Source: Subtercola boreus (GTDB lineage Bacteria; Actinomycetota; Actinomycetes; Actinomycetales; Microbacteriaceae). From it: 64,000 nucleotides of DNA. A program made the translations under genes and the position numbers. Each line of letters opens with the position of its first letter. The stretch's first letter is position 1. Below, one piece after another: positions 56,295 to 64,000 of this stretch. The notes beneath the pieces are model-generated. The model saw nothing but the letters and a program-made list of their open reading frames with translations. It had not been told where the DNA came from and made no database searches. The stretch lies in the NCBI RefSeq assembly GCF_003399635.1, contig NZ_NBXB01000029.1:124001-188000 (forward strand), in the 5' to 3' direction.

Positions 56295-57281
56295 CTAGAG
56301 CCATTTCTCAGCCAGATGGTCCGCCACGATGCGGCGGATGGTGCCGGAATGGGAGCGCAGCACGACGCTCTCTGTACGGATGACCGGGCCCTTGCGGCGC
56401 ACGCCGTTGACCAGCCCACCATCCGTCACGCCCGTCGCGACGAAGAACGTGTTGTCGGAGGCGACTAGGTCGTTGGCCTCGTACACGTGGTCCATCAGGA
56501 GACCCGCATCGATGCCGCGCTGGCGCTCCTCGTCGTTACCAGGGCGGAGGATGCCCTGGATGAAGCCGCCGAGCGCCTTGATCGCGCACGCCGTGACGAT
56601 GCCCTCCGGGCTGCCGCCAATCCCCACGCACATGTCGGTGCGGGTCTCGTAGCGGGCCGCGTTGATGCCACCGGCCACGTCGCCGTCGAGCATGAGACGG
56701 GTGCCGGCTCCCGCCGCGCGGATCTCCTCGATCAGTTGCGCGTGCCGCGGGCGGTCGAGCACCGCGATCTTCATCTCCGAGACATCCTTGCCCTTCGCCT
56801 TGGCGAGCGCGCGGATGTTCTCACCGATGGGCTTCCGGATGTCGACGACACCAATGCCCTCGGGACCTGTGACGAGCTTGTCCATGTAGAACACGGACGA
56901 GGCGTCGAGCATGGTGCCGCGGTCGGAGACGGCCATGACCGAGATCGCGTTGGGGCGGCCGGCTGCCGTCAGTGACGTGCCGTCGATCGGGTCGACCGCG
57001 ATGTCGCAGGCCGGACCGTTGCCGTTGCCGACGTGCTCACCGTTGAACAGCATCGGCGCCTTGTCCTTCTCGCCCTCGCCGATGACGACGACACCGTCGA
57101 AGTCGACCGTTCCGAGCAGGGCCCGCATCGCATCCACGGCCGCACCGTCGGCGGCGAGCTTGTCACCCTTGCCGATCCACGGCCAGGCCCGGATGGCGGC
57201 GGCTTCGGTCGCCCGAACGAGTTCGAGGGCGAGGTTCCGGTCGGGGTGCTGCAGGGACGCGGGAGAATCGGTGATGGTCAA
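56295..57281 (-). CDS. glpX: Class II fructose-1,6-bisphosphatase
   Basis: The 328-residue enzyme is GlpX-type FBPase II, the gluconeogenic fructose-1,6-bisphosphatase of many actinobacteria. Metal and substrate motifs: VVIGEGEKDKAPMLFNGEHVG, AVDPIDGTSLTAAGRPNA and GGSPEGIVTACAI. The TTG at 57281 is chosen: GGAA at a good distance upstream and the family-like MTITDSPASLQHPDRNLALELVRATEAAA. It is divergent from the aldolase gene, so opposing glycolytic and gluconeogenic steps share one intergenic region. Confidence 0.95.
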   Translation of the reverse strand: MTITDSPASLQHPDRNLALELVRATEAAAIRAWPWIGKGDKLAADGAAVDAMRALLGTVDFDGVVVIGEGEKDKAPMLFNGEHVGNGNGPACDIAVDPIDGTSLTAAGRPNAISVMAVSDRGTMLDASSVFYMDKLVTGPEGIGVVDIRKPIGENIRALAKAKGKDVSEMKIAVLDRPRHAQLIEEIRAAGAGTRLMLDGDVAGGINAARYETRTDMCVGIGGSPEGIVTACAIKALGGFIQGILRPGNDEERQRGIDAGLLMDHVYEANDLVASDNTFFVATGVTDGGLVNGVRRKGPVIRTESVVLRSHSGTIRRIVADHLAEKWL

Positions 57282-57454
57282 GGCGGTTCCTTTTCGGGGC
57301 TCGTGACGGGTGCTGGGCCTGGCGGCCGCGGGTGATCCGCCGCACGTGGTGGCGGCGGCACGCCCACGTGCTATCAGAGTAGCGCTGGCAGGGCCCTCCG
57401 CCCGGGCGAACGCTCTCTCGCTATGCTGGAACCGCACATCATCAAAGGAGAGTC

Positions 57455-58507
57455 ATGCCCATCGCAACGCCCGATCAGTATGCCGAGATGCTCGACAAAG
57501 CGAAGACCTCCGGGTTCGCCTATCCAGCGGTCAACGTCTCGAGTTCGCAGACGCTCAACGCCGTTCTGCAGGGCCTCTCCGAAGCAGGATCCGACGGCAT
57601 CATCCAGGTCACCACCGGCGGCGCGGACTACTTCGCCGGCCAGAAGGCGCAGGCCGCCTCGGGCAGCGCCCGCGCAACCGGCGCCCTCGCCTTCGCCGCG
57701 TTCGCGCACGAAGTCGCGAAGAACTACCCCATCACCGTGGCCCTCCACACCGACCACTGCCCCGAGAACGCCCTCCCCACTTTCGTGCTGCCGCTCATCG
57801 AGGCCAGCGAGGCCGAGGTGAAGGCCGGTCGGAACCCCATCTTCCAGTCGCACATGTGGGATGGCTCGGCGATCACCCTCGACAAGAACCTCGAGATCGC
57901 CCAGGACATCCTGAAGCGCACGCGCGCGATCAACGCCATCCTCGAGGTCGAGATCGGCGTCGTCGGCGGCGAAGAAGACGGCGTCAGCCACGACATCAAC
58001 GAGCACCTGTACACGACGGTCTCGGATGCCCTGGCCACCGTCGAGGCGCTGGGCCTCGGTGAGAACGGGCGATACATGGCGGCGCTCACCTTCGGCAACG
58101 TGCACGGCGTGTACAAGCCCGGAAACGTGAAGCTCCGCCCGGAACTGCTGAAGGAGATCCAGGACGGCGTGTACGCCCAGTACGCGGCGACGCTCGGCGA
58201 CAACCACAAGCCGTTCGACCTCGTCTTCCACGGCGGGTCGGGCTCGAGCGATGCCGAGATCACCGAGGCTGTGGCGAACGGTGTCATCAAGATGAACATC
58301 GACACCGACACTCAGTACGCGTTCACGCGTTCCATCGCCGGCACGATGTTCAGCAACTACGACAGCGTGCTGAAGGTCGACGGCGAGGTCGGCAACAAGA
58401 AGGTCTACGACCCGCGCGCCTGGGGCAAGACCGCGGAGACCGCGATGGCCGCCCGCGTGGTCGAGGCCACGCAGCAGCTCGGCTCCGCCGGCCACTCCGG
58501 CAAGTAG
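57455..58507 (+). CDS. fba: Class II fructose-bisphosphate aldolase
   Basis: The 350-residue zinc-dependent aldolase cleaves fructose-1,6-bisphosphate reversibly into DHAP and glyceraldehyde-3-phosphate. Zn and substrate motifs: VALHTDHCPENALP, HMWDGSA, GVVGGEEDGVSHDINEHLYT, VFHGGSGSSDAEI and VIKMNIDTDTQYAF. Start ATG 57455 with AAAGGAGAG. It is divergent from glpX. Confidence 0.97.
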   Translation: MPIATPDQYAEMLDKAKTSGFAYPAVNVSSSQTLNAVLQGLSEAGSDGIIQVTTGGADYFAGQKAQAASGSARATGALAFAAFAHEVAKNYPITVALHTDHCPENALPTFVLPLIEASEAEVKAGRNPIFQSHMWDGSAITLDKNLEIAQDILKRTRAINAILEVEIGVVGGEEDGVSHDINEHLYTTVSDALATVEALGLGENGRYMAALTFGNVHGVYKPGNVKLRPELLKEIQDGVYAQYAATLGDNHKPFDLVFHGGSGSSDAEITEAVANGVIKMNIDTDTQYAFTRSIAGTMFSNYDSVLKVDGEVGNKKVYDPRAWGKTAETAMAARVVEATQQLGSAGHSGK

Positions 58508-58513
58508 TCCCCT

Positions 58514-58609
58514 CCTCGACCCTTGCACGCTCACCGCACGTCGAGTTTCCCCGTTGCGCAGCAGATCCTTCGTTCAGCTGCGCCTCGGGGAAACTCGATA
58601 GGGTCGAGG
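58514..58609. repeat. Nested foldback element filling the fba-downstream gap
   Basis: An outer 9-nt pair (cctcgaccc 58514-58522, gggtcgagg 58601-58609) encloses 21-nt inner arms (58542-58562 and 58577-58597, core cgagtttccccg) that pair at 19 of 21 positions with a 14-nt spacer. It occupies nearly the whole 103-base gap and ends one base before the next start codon, so it overlaps the next gene's ribosome-binding region. Confidence 0.75.
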
Positions 58610-58610
58610 C

Positions 58611-59231
58611 ATGGTAGACGACAGGCCGAAGCCCAAATACGGCGAACTCGCCCCTGAGGGCTGGGAGTGGAAGCCGCCCGCACCTCCCGCCAGCGCTGAC
58701 GTGCCGGTGCCGGCCGCCGGGAGCGCCGCCCCCTCCCCGTATGGTGGCTCGTCACTGCCGCCCGCGGGCCAGCCACGCCCCTACAGCCCGCTGAACGGGC
58801 AGGATGCGGCCCCGAAGTACGGCGCGGCGGCTTCCGGTTCGCCCCGGCGGCTGAACACCGCCGATGTCGTCGCCACCGGAGTGCTGCTGTTCTTCGGCAT
58901 CCTGCTGTCGGCCAGCATGGTGCCCGCCCTGTTCGACTTCAACACCGTCCTCGGGCAGGCCGCGGCCATGCAGGGCTACGGTTCGTTCACCGCATCGTCG
59001 GCCGCCCAGACGGTGGGGACTGCGGCCGGCGTGGTCACGGTCATCCTGAACCTCGCCTCGATCATCCTGTCGGTGAGGCGCGTGCAGAGGCGCCGGATCG
59101 CGTTCTTCATCCCGCTCATCTTCGGCGCGGTCACCTTCGCTGTCTGGATCGGCGCCATCACATTCGCGTTCTTCAGCGACCCCTCGTTCCTGAACCAGAT
59201 CACCGCGGTCACGGGCACGACGGCCCCGTAG
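58611..59231 (+). CDS. Membrane protein, DUF6264-like
   Basis: The 206-residue protein has a Pro/Ala-rich cytoplasmic N-terminus (KPKYGELAPEGWEWKPPAPP..., about 85 residues) and three transmembrane helices (VLLFFGILLSASMVPAL, VGTAAGVVTVILNLASIIL and IAFFIPLIFGAVTFAVWIG). I think it matches DUF6264, a Microbacteriaceae family; the name is from memory. Function unknown. Its ATG lies directly behind the nested foldback element, which covers its Shine-Dalgarno region. Confidence 0.65.
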   Translation: MVDDRPKPKYGELAPEGWEWKPPAPPASADVPVPAAGSAAPSPYGGSSLPPAGQPRPYSPLNGQDAAPKYGAAASGSPRRLNTADVVATGVLLFFGILLSASMVPALFDFNTVLGQAAAMQGYGSFTASSAAQTVGTAAGVVTVILNLASIILSVRRVQRRRIAFFIPLIFGAVTFAVWIGAITFAFFSDPSFLNQITAVTGTTAP

Positions 59232-59270
59232 CGCCCGCCCGTCACGTCGCCGCCTCCCGCGCAATCGGCT

Positions 59271-59317
59271 GGGGAGTTTCGGTCGCTCTGAGACGGCCAA
59301 AGGGACCGAAACTCCCC
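59271..59317. repeat. Foldback element between the DUF6264-like gene and the ABC permease
   Basis: A perfect 14-nt inverted repeat (ggggagtttcggtc 59271-59284 and gaccgaaactcccc 59304-59317) has a 19-nt spacer, at a convergent junction. Its gggaccgaaact core resembles the elements at 8204 and 44090. Confidence 0.7.
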
Positions 59318-59372
59318 CGTCGATGGCGCCGCGGGGTGAGGAGGGGCGGGCGTGGGGCGGGGGCCCGACCCG

Positions 59373-60950
59373 CTACGCGCCGCGGAGCGTCTTCAGGCGG
59401 CTGAGCAGCTGCGGGCCCGAGCAGTCGAGCTGATGCCCGCCGATGCGGATGCCCGCGATCGCGATCCCCGTTCCGAGGACCAGTCCCACGGCCAACCCGA
59501 TCCACCCGATCAGCGCGGAGCCGGTGACGAAGCCGACCACCGTGAGCACGATCTCGGGCAGCACCAGCAGGATCAGGATGCCCCAGGTCGCGAACGAACT
59601 GAGCGCCGTGGTGAACCCGGCGCCGGGCGCCGACTTGAACGGGTTGTCACCCGCGGCGGGCACGGGGATGATGATGCGCGCCGACGAGACGCTGGTGAGG
59701 CCAAAGCCCGACAGCAGCGCGCCGAACGCCAGCCCGAGAAGGAGCGGAAGCTCGTGCCACGCGCCCGCGATCGCCACGGTGATGAGGGTGAGCGCCAGCA
59801 CGATAGGAACCGCGATCACCGCCAGAGCGACGACGCGGCCGAGCCGGTCATCCCTCCCCCGCACGCCGTCGGCGAGGTGGGCGGCGAACGCGGTGCCGTC
59901 GTAGGAGATGTCGGCGAGCGTCGCCAGCGACAGGAGGAACGCGACGAGGGGCCCCGCGAGCGTCAGCAGGGTGAGCGAGTGCATGTTGTTCGAGTAGAAC
60001 GCGAGCAGCACCGGGATGAGCGGAACCACGATGAGCTGGCGCGCATACCGGGGGTCACGCCGCCAGTAGGTGAGGCAGCGCGCGGCGACGGCGCCGGCCG
60101 GAGTGGCCGGAAAGACCCCGAACAGGCCGATCTTGCCCCGGGCGACCCGTTTGGATGCCGCCGCGTGCGGTGAGACGAGCGCTGCAGCGAGACTGCGGCG
60201 CCAGAGGAGGACCAGCAGCGCCAGCGTCGCCAACGCGATGACGAACTTGAGCGCGGCCGCGCCCACATCTCCGGCAGCGAGGTCGGCGGGCACGCTCCAG
60301 GCGGCGCCGAGCGGAGTCCAGCCGAGCGCCCGCGCCACCTGCGGCAGGGCGTCGGCCGAGTTCCGCACGCTCTGGCTGACGCCGATGATGATCGGGCCGA
60401 GCAGGATCAGCGGGATGAAGATCAGGATGCTGCTGATCTCCCGGAACCTCCGCTGCGACTGCAGGCTCACGCTGAGGGCGGCCACCATGCGGGATCCGAC
60501 AACGCAGGTGAGCACGGCGAGGGCTGCGCAGACGACCGCAGCAGCCGCGGCAGCCGGGTAGCGGATCCACGACGCCACGGTTGCGAGCGAGGCGATCGTC
60601 GTGATGACGCCGGGCACTCCGAGGACGCCGGCGAGCGTCAGCCCGACCAGGAGCTTCGGCATCGGTAGCGGGAACTGCGCGAGCCGCGCCGGGTCGAGCG
60701 TCTGGTCGATCCCTGCCGCGATGAGGGGAACGACGATCCACCCGAGCACGACAGCAGAGCCTGCGAGCACGATGACCGTCGCGGCGAGTTCCTGGGGAGC
60801 GAACGACAGCGCGACGAGGCCGAGCACGGCCACACCCAGCACCCCCAGACCGTAGACCGCGCCGATGATGACAGCGATCAACTGCCAAGTGCTTCTGCGA
60901 AGCGAATTGCGGAGAACGAGGAAGCGCAGCCTCAGGAGTGTCGCAACCAT
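59373..60950 (-). CDS. ABC-type exporter permease (12-13 helices)
   Basis: The 525-residue integral membrane protein has a dozen or more hydrophobic segments and no ATPase domain. Its N-terminus (MVATLLRLRFLVLRNSLRRSTWQLIAVIIGAVYGLG) is typical of actinobacterial exporter permeases. Substrate unknown. Its start overlaps the ABC ATPase stop by 19 bases, so the two form one exporter. Confidence 0.82.
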   Translation of the reverse strand: MVATLLRLRFLVLRNSLRRSTWQLIAVIIGAVYGLGVLGVAVLGLVALSFAPQELAATVIVLAGSAVVLGWIVVPLIAAGIDQTLDPARLAQFPLPMPKLLVGLTLAGVLGVPGVITTIASLATVASWIRYPAAAAAAVVCAALAVLTCVVGSRMVAALSVSLQSQRRFREISSILIFIPLILLGPIIIGVSQSVRNSADALPQVARALGWTPLGAAWSVPADLAAGDVGAAALKFVIALATLALLVLLWRRSLAAALVSPHAAASKRVARGKIGLFGVFPATPAGAVAARCLTYWRRDPRYARQLIVVPLIPVLLAFYSNNMHSLTLLTLAGPLVAFLLSLATLADISYDGTAFAAHLADGVRGRDDRLGRVVALAVIAVPIVLALTLITVAIAGAWHELPLLLGLAFGALLSGFGLTSVSSARIIIPVPAAGDNPFKSAPGAGFTTALSSFATWGILILLVLPEIVLTVVGFVTGSALIGWIGLAVGLVLGTGIAIAGIRIGGHQLDCSGPQLLSRLKTLRGA

Positions 60951-61702
60951 GAAGGCCCTTCCGTGTGGTGTCGCCCACCGACGAGCTCCACGAAACGGTC
61001 TTCCAGCGACGCCTCACCGCGCACCTCGTCGACGGTGCCGGCGGCCAGCACGCGGCCCGCCGAGACGACCGCGACGTGGTCGCACATGCGCTGCACCAGG
61101 TCCATCACGTGGCTCGAAACGATGACCGTTCCCCCGCCACGCACGTAGTCGGTCAGCATGTCGCGGATGTTCGCGGCCGAGACCGGATCCACCGACTCGA
61201 ACGGCTCGTCGAGCACGAGGAGTTTCGGCGCATGCACCAGGGCGCAGGCGAGGGCGATCTTCTTGGTCATGCCGGCCGAGTAGTCGACGACGAGCGTTCC
61301 CGCGGCGCTCTCGAGGTCGAGCAGCTTCAGCAGGTCGGCGACCCGCTCGGCGACCGTGTCGCGGCTCATCCCGAACAGGAGGCCGTTGTAGGTGACGAGC
61401 TGCTCACCGGTGAGCCTGTCGAACAGTTTGACGCCGTCGGAGAGGTTGCCCACGAGCTGCTTGGCCTCGAGCGGGTGCTGCCACATGTCGACACCGTGGA
61501 TGATCGACTGCCCGGCATCCGGTTGCAGCAGGCCCGTGGCCATCGAGAGCGTCGTCGTCTTGCCTGCGCCGTTCGGGCCGACGAGGCCGTAGAACGATCC
61601 GGTAGGAACGGTGAGGCTCAGGTTCTCGACGGCGACCTTGTCGCCGAACCGTTTGCTGAGACCGCGGAGTTCCAGCGCTGGGACTGGGAGGACTGACGTC
61701 AT
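60932..61702 (-). CDS. ABC transporter ATP-binding protein
   Basis: The 256-residue ATPase has Walker A GPNGAGKTTTLSMATGLL, Walker B LVLDEPFESVDPVSA, and the signature-type region DYSAGMTKKIALACALVH (YSAGM replacing LSGGQ). It drives the adjacent multi-helix permease, probably as an exporter of unknown substrate. The start at 61702 has AAGGGG upstream; the frame also extends 9 codons further to an ATG at 61729. Confidence 0.9.
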   Translation of the reverse strand: MTSVLPVPALELRGLSKRFGDKVAVENLSLTVPTGSFYGLVGPNGAGKTTTLSMATGLLQPDAGQSIIHGVDMWQHPLEAKQLVGNLSDGVKLFDRLTGEQLVTYNGLLFGMSRDTVAERVADLLKLLDLESAAGTLVVDYSAGMTKKIALACALVHAPKLLVLDEPFESVDPVSAANIRDMLTDYVRGGGTVIVSSHVMDLVQRMCDHVAVVSAGRVLAAGTVDEVRGEASLEDRFVELVGGRHHTEGPSWLRHS

Positions 61703-61754
61703 GGAGATTCCCCTTCTCGTTGACCTCAACCTTACGAGTCGGCCGCCTCACGCA

Positions 61755-62813
61755 TCAGCTGCGACGGCCGCCGAGTGCCCGAGCATCCTGTGCACCCGAC
61801 GAGCTCTGGCGGAGCTCCTTCGGCAGCGAGAAGATCAGGTCTTCCTCAGCCGTCTGCACCGTCTCGATGTCGCCGTACCCCGCACCTGCCAGGTCGTCGA
61901 GCAGTTCCTGCACGAGAACTTCGGGAACGGATGCGCCGGAAGTGACACCGACCGTGTTGACGCCGTCGAGCCACTCCTGCTTGACCTCGTGCGCGTAGTC
62001 GACGCGGTAGGCCGCCTTGGCGCCGTATTCGAGCGCGACCTCGACGAGGCGCACCGAGTTCGACGAGTTCGCTGAACCCACGACGATCACGAGGTCACTG
62101 CCCGCGGCGACCTTCTTGATGGCGACCTGTCGGTTCTGGGTGGCGTAGCAGATGTCGTCGCTCGGCGGATCCTGCAGGTTCGGGAACCGGGCCCGCAGGC
62201 GCCGCACGGTCTCCATGGTCTCGTCGACGCTGAGGGTGGTCTGCGAGAGCCAGACGACGCGGTCGGGGTCGCGAACGGCGATGGTGTCTGCCTCGTCGGG
62301 GCTGCCGACGAGCGTGGTGTGCTCGGGCGCCTCCCCCGCGGTGCCTTCGACCTCTTCGTGGCCCTCGTGGCCGATCAGCAGGATCTCGAAGTCATCGCGG
62401 GCGAAACGCACGGCCTCGCGGTGGACTTTCGTGACAAGCGGGCAGGTGGCGTCGATGGCCTGGAGGCCCCGGTCGGCCGCACCCTGCACCACGGCAGGCG
62501 ACACGCCATGGGCGCTGAAGACGACATGCGAGCCGGTGGGTACCTCATCCACTTCTTCGACGAAGATCGCGCCCTGCTTCTCGAGGGTCGAGACGACATG
62601 CACGTTGTGCACGATCTGCTTGCGCACGTAAACCGGTGCGCCGTAGCGCTCGAGAGCCTTCTCGACGGCGACGACGGCCCGATCGACCCCGGCGCAGTAG
62701 CCCCGGGGAGCAGCGAGCAGCACCCTCTTGGCGCCGATGACGGGGGTATCCTTTAGCCTGTTGCGTACGCCGGGAATTCTCGGCATCGGCAGACTGACGG
62801 TTGCGTTGCTCAC
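61755..62813 (-). CDS. ispH: 4-hydroxy-3-methylbut-2-enyl diphosphate reductase
   Basis: The 352-residue Fe-S enzyme catalyses the last step of the MEP isoprenoid pathway. The three cluster cysteines are in [25 protein letters not shown] and [25 protein letters not shown] and [15 protein letters not shown] are family motifs. Full length, with an actinobacterial C-terminal extension. It is divergent from xseA with 30 bases between the starts, which must hold both promoters or overlap them. Confidence 0.97.
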   Translation of the reverse strand: MSNATVSLPMPRIPGVRNRLKDTPVIGAKRVLLAAPRGYCAGVDRAVVAVEKALERYGAPVYVRKQIVHNVHVVSTLEKQGAIFVEEVDEVPTGSHVVFSAHGVSPAVVQGAADRGLQAIDATCPLVTKVHREAVRFARDDFEILLIGHEGHEEVEGTAGEAPEHTTLVGSPDEADTIAVRDPDRVVWLSQTTLSVDETMETVRRLRARFPNLQDPPSDDICYATQNRQVAIKKVAAGSDLVIVVGSANSSNSVRLVEVALEYGAKAAYRVDYAHEVKQEWLDGVNTVGVTSGASVPEVLVQELLDDLAGAGYGDIETVQTAEEDLIFSLPKELRQSSSGAQDARALGGRRS

Positions 62814-62843
62814 CTGATGATTCTACGTGCAGGAGGTGTGGGC

Positions 62844-64000
62844 TTGGCCGTTGCGTTCGATCCGAGCGGTGCCCCGACGCTTGAGAGCCCGTGGCCGGTC
62901 TCGGTGTTCTCGGGCAAGATCAAGTCCTACCTCGACCGTCTGGGCACGGCGTGGGTGGAGGGCGAGATCACCCAGTGGGGCGTCAGCGGTGGCAATGTCT
63001 ACGGCAAGCTGAGAGATCTCACCGAAGATGTCACGATCGGCTTCACGATCTGGTCGTCAGTGAAGGCGAAGCTCCCGGATGACCTCAAACAGGGCGACCG
63101 CGTCATCGCCTTGTTCAAACCGAACTACTGGTTGAAAGCCGGAACGCTCTCGATGCAGGTCTTCGAGATGCGACACGTCGGCCTCGGCGACATGTTGGAG
63201 CGTCTGGAGCGCCTCCGCCGCCAGCTCGCCTCCGAGGGTCTCTTCGATGCGTCGCGCAAGAAGGCGCTGCCGTTCCTGCCCCGCACGATCGGGCTCATCA
63301 CAGGCAAAGACAGCGACGCCGAGAAGGATGTGCTGCGGAACGCGCAGCTGCGCTGGCCCTCTGTGTCGTTCCGGGTCGTGCACGCGGCGGTGCAGGGCGA
63401 CCGCGTGCCACGTGAGGTCGTGGCGGCTCTCCGCACGCTCGACGCCGATCCGGAGGTCGACGTGATCATCGTCGCGCGCGGCGGCGGCGACTTCCAGAAC
63501 CTTCTCGGCTTCAGCGACGAGGGCGTGCTGCGGGCCGTGGCGGCGTGCGCGACCCCGGTGGTCAGTGCGATCGGACACGAGGCCGACCGGCCGCTGCTCG
63601 ACGAGGTGGCAGACCTCCGGGCATCCACGCCGACCGACGCCGCGAAGCGGGTGGTTCCGGATGTCTCGGAGGAGCTCGACCGTGTCGACCAGGCCCGCGC
63701 CCGACTCTCGCTCCGGGTGAGCGCGTTCGTGCGGCACGAGATCGACCGCGTCGAGCAGCTGCGATCGCGGCCGGCGCTGGCCGAATCATCCTGGATCGTG
63801 GATTCGCGGGCCGAAGACCTCACCCGCTACGTGGCGCGCGGGGTGGAACTGCTGAACCGGGTGCTCGAACGAGCCGGCAACAGCACCGGCGAACTGGGCG
63901 CGCGACTCCGGGCGCTCTCACCGCAGAGCACCCTCGACCGCGGTTATGCGATCGTGCAGGGCCCCAGCGGCGGCGTCGTGCGGCGGCCTTCGGATGCCCC
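62844..64000 (+). CDS. xseA: Exodeoxyribonuclease VII large subunit, truncated by the window edge
   Basis: The first ~385 residues of the ExoVII large subunit, which degrades single-stranded DNA with XseB. An N-terminal OB-fold domain (PWPVSVFSGKIKSYLDRLGTAWVEGEITQW, VYGKLRDLTEDVTIGFTIW) is followed by the catalytic region (LPRTIGLITGKDSDAEKDVLRNAQLRWPSV, IIVARGGGDFQNLLGFSDE, SAIGHEADRPLLDEVADLRASTPTDAA). The coiled coil follows. The TTG at 62844 is chosen because AGGAGG lies 7 bases upstream. xseB is expected just beyond the window. Confidence 0.95.
   Translation, partial: MAVAFDPSGAPTLESPWPVSVFSGKIKSYLDRLGTAWVEGEITQWGVSGGNVYGKLRDLTEDVTIGFTIWSSVKAKLPDDLKQGDRVIALFKPNYWLKAGTLSMQVFEMRHVGLGDMLERLERLRRQLASEGLFDASRKKALPFLPRTIGLITGKDSDAEKDVLRNAQLRWPSVSFRVVHAAVQGDRVPREVVAALRTLDADPEVDVIIVARGGGDFQNLLGFSDEGVLRAVAACATPVVSAIGHEADRPLLDEVADLRASTPTDAAKRVVPDVSEELDRVDQARARLSLRVSAFVRHEIDRVEQLRSRPALAESSWIVDSRAEDLTRYVARGVELLNRVLERAGNSTGELGARLRALSPQSTLDRGYAIVQGPSGGVVRRPSDA

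Overview
The window is a high-GC actinobacterial chromosome segment. High GC throughout, many GTG/TTG starts, the actinobacteria-restricted DUF3117 protein, a DtxR/IdeR-type iron box, the succinylase DAP pathway beside a 7Fe ferredoxin, and the overall gene content point to the family Microbacteriaceae. That placement is inferred from content, not from a database search. No rRNA, tRNA, CRISPR array, prophage or intact insertion sequence was seen. Most of the window is core metabolism.

Left part (1-11 kb): a truncated PHP phosphoesterase, an EEP-family membrane protein and an M24B aminopeptidase; then a stress-protein gene facing a three-gene unit (PRC-barrel/MgtE_N/CBS protein, DUF1003 protein, Mrp/ApbC Fe-S ATPase); a DUF559 nuclease-like gene bracketed by two related foldback palindromes; an aldo/keto reductase; tatB; and an O-methyltransferase. 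11-19 kb: DUF3117, a PIG-V-like mannosyltransferase coupled to dapE, dapD divergent from dapE, then gltA, dapC, fdxA and a small membrane protein. dapC, dapD and dapE together make LL-diaminopimelate by the succinyl route.

18-24 kb is iron uptake: efeU-efeO-efeB behind a DtxR/IdeR-like operator, plus a separate EfeO/imelysin-like lipoprotein and a relic of a second efeB 3' end. It is followed by a family A exonuclease/polymerase with a long low-complexity insertion and by typA. 28-34 kb is a complete oligopeptide ABC importer (oppA-B-C-DF order) with a hairpin between the binding protein and the permeases. 35-41 kb carries a pentapeptide-repeat surface protein and the glycine-cleavage operon gcvT-gcvH-gcvP behind a tandem glycine riboswitch. 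41-50 kb holds CopC, a Lon-substrate-domain protein, an FAD oxidase, an ABC-F ATPase, and an SDR-MarR-membrane protein operon with a clear palindromic operator.

50.9-51.9 kb is a small islet with a VapBC-type toxin-antitoxin pair and a short orphan ORF that is visibly less GC-rich than its surroundings. 52-64 kb is core again: ychF, mmsA, rmuC, glpX divergent from fba, a small membrane protein, an ABC exporter pair, ispH, and the start of xseA.

Two themes are not explained by gene annotation. First, almost every convergent junction and several 3' ends carry a foldback element: arms of 10-25 nt and spacers of 10-41 nt, with sequences mostly different from one another. Two pairs are true sequence repeats. 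Second, short minisatellites (15-24 bp) have expanded in frame inside conserved housekeeping genes (tatB, gcvT, the exonuclease/polymerase) and in some gaps.
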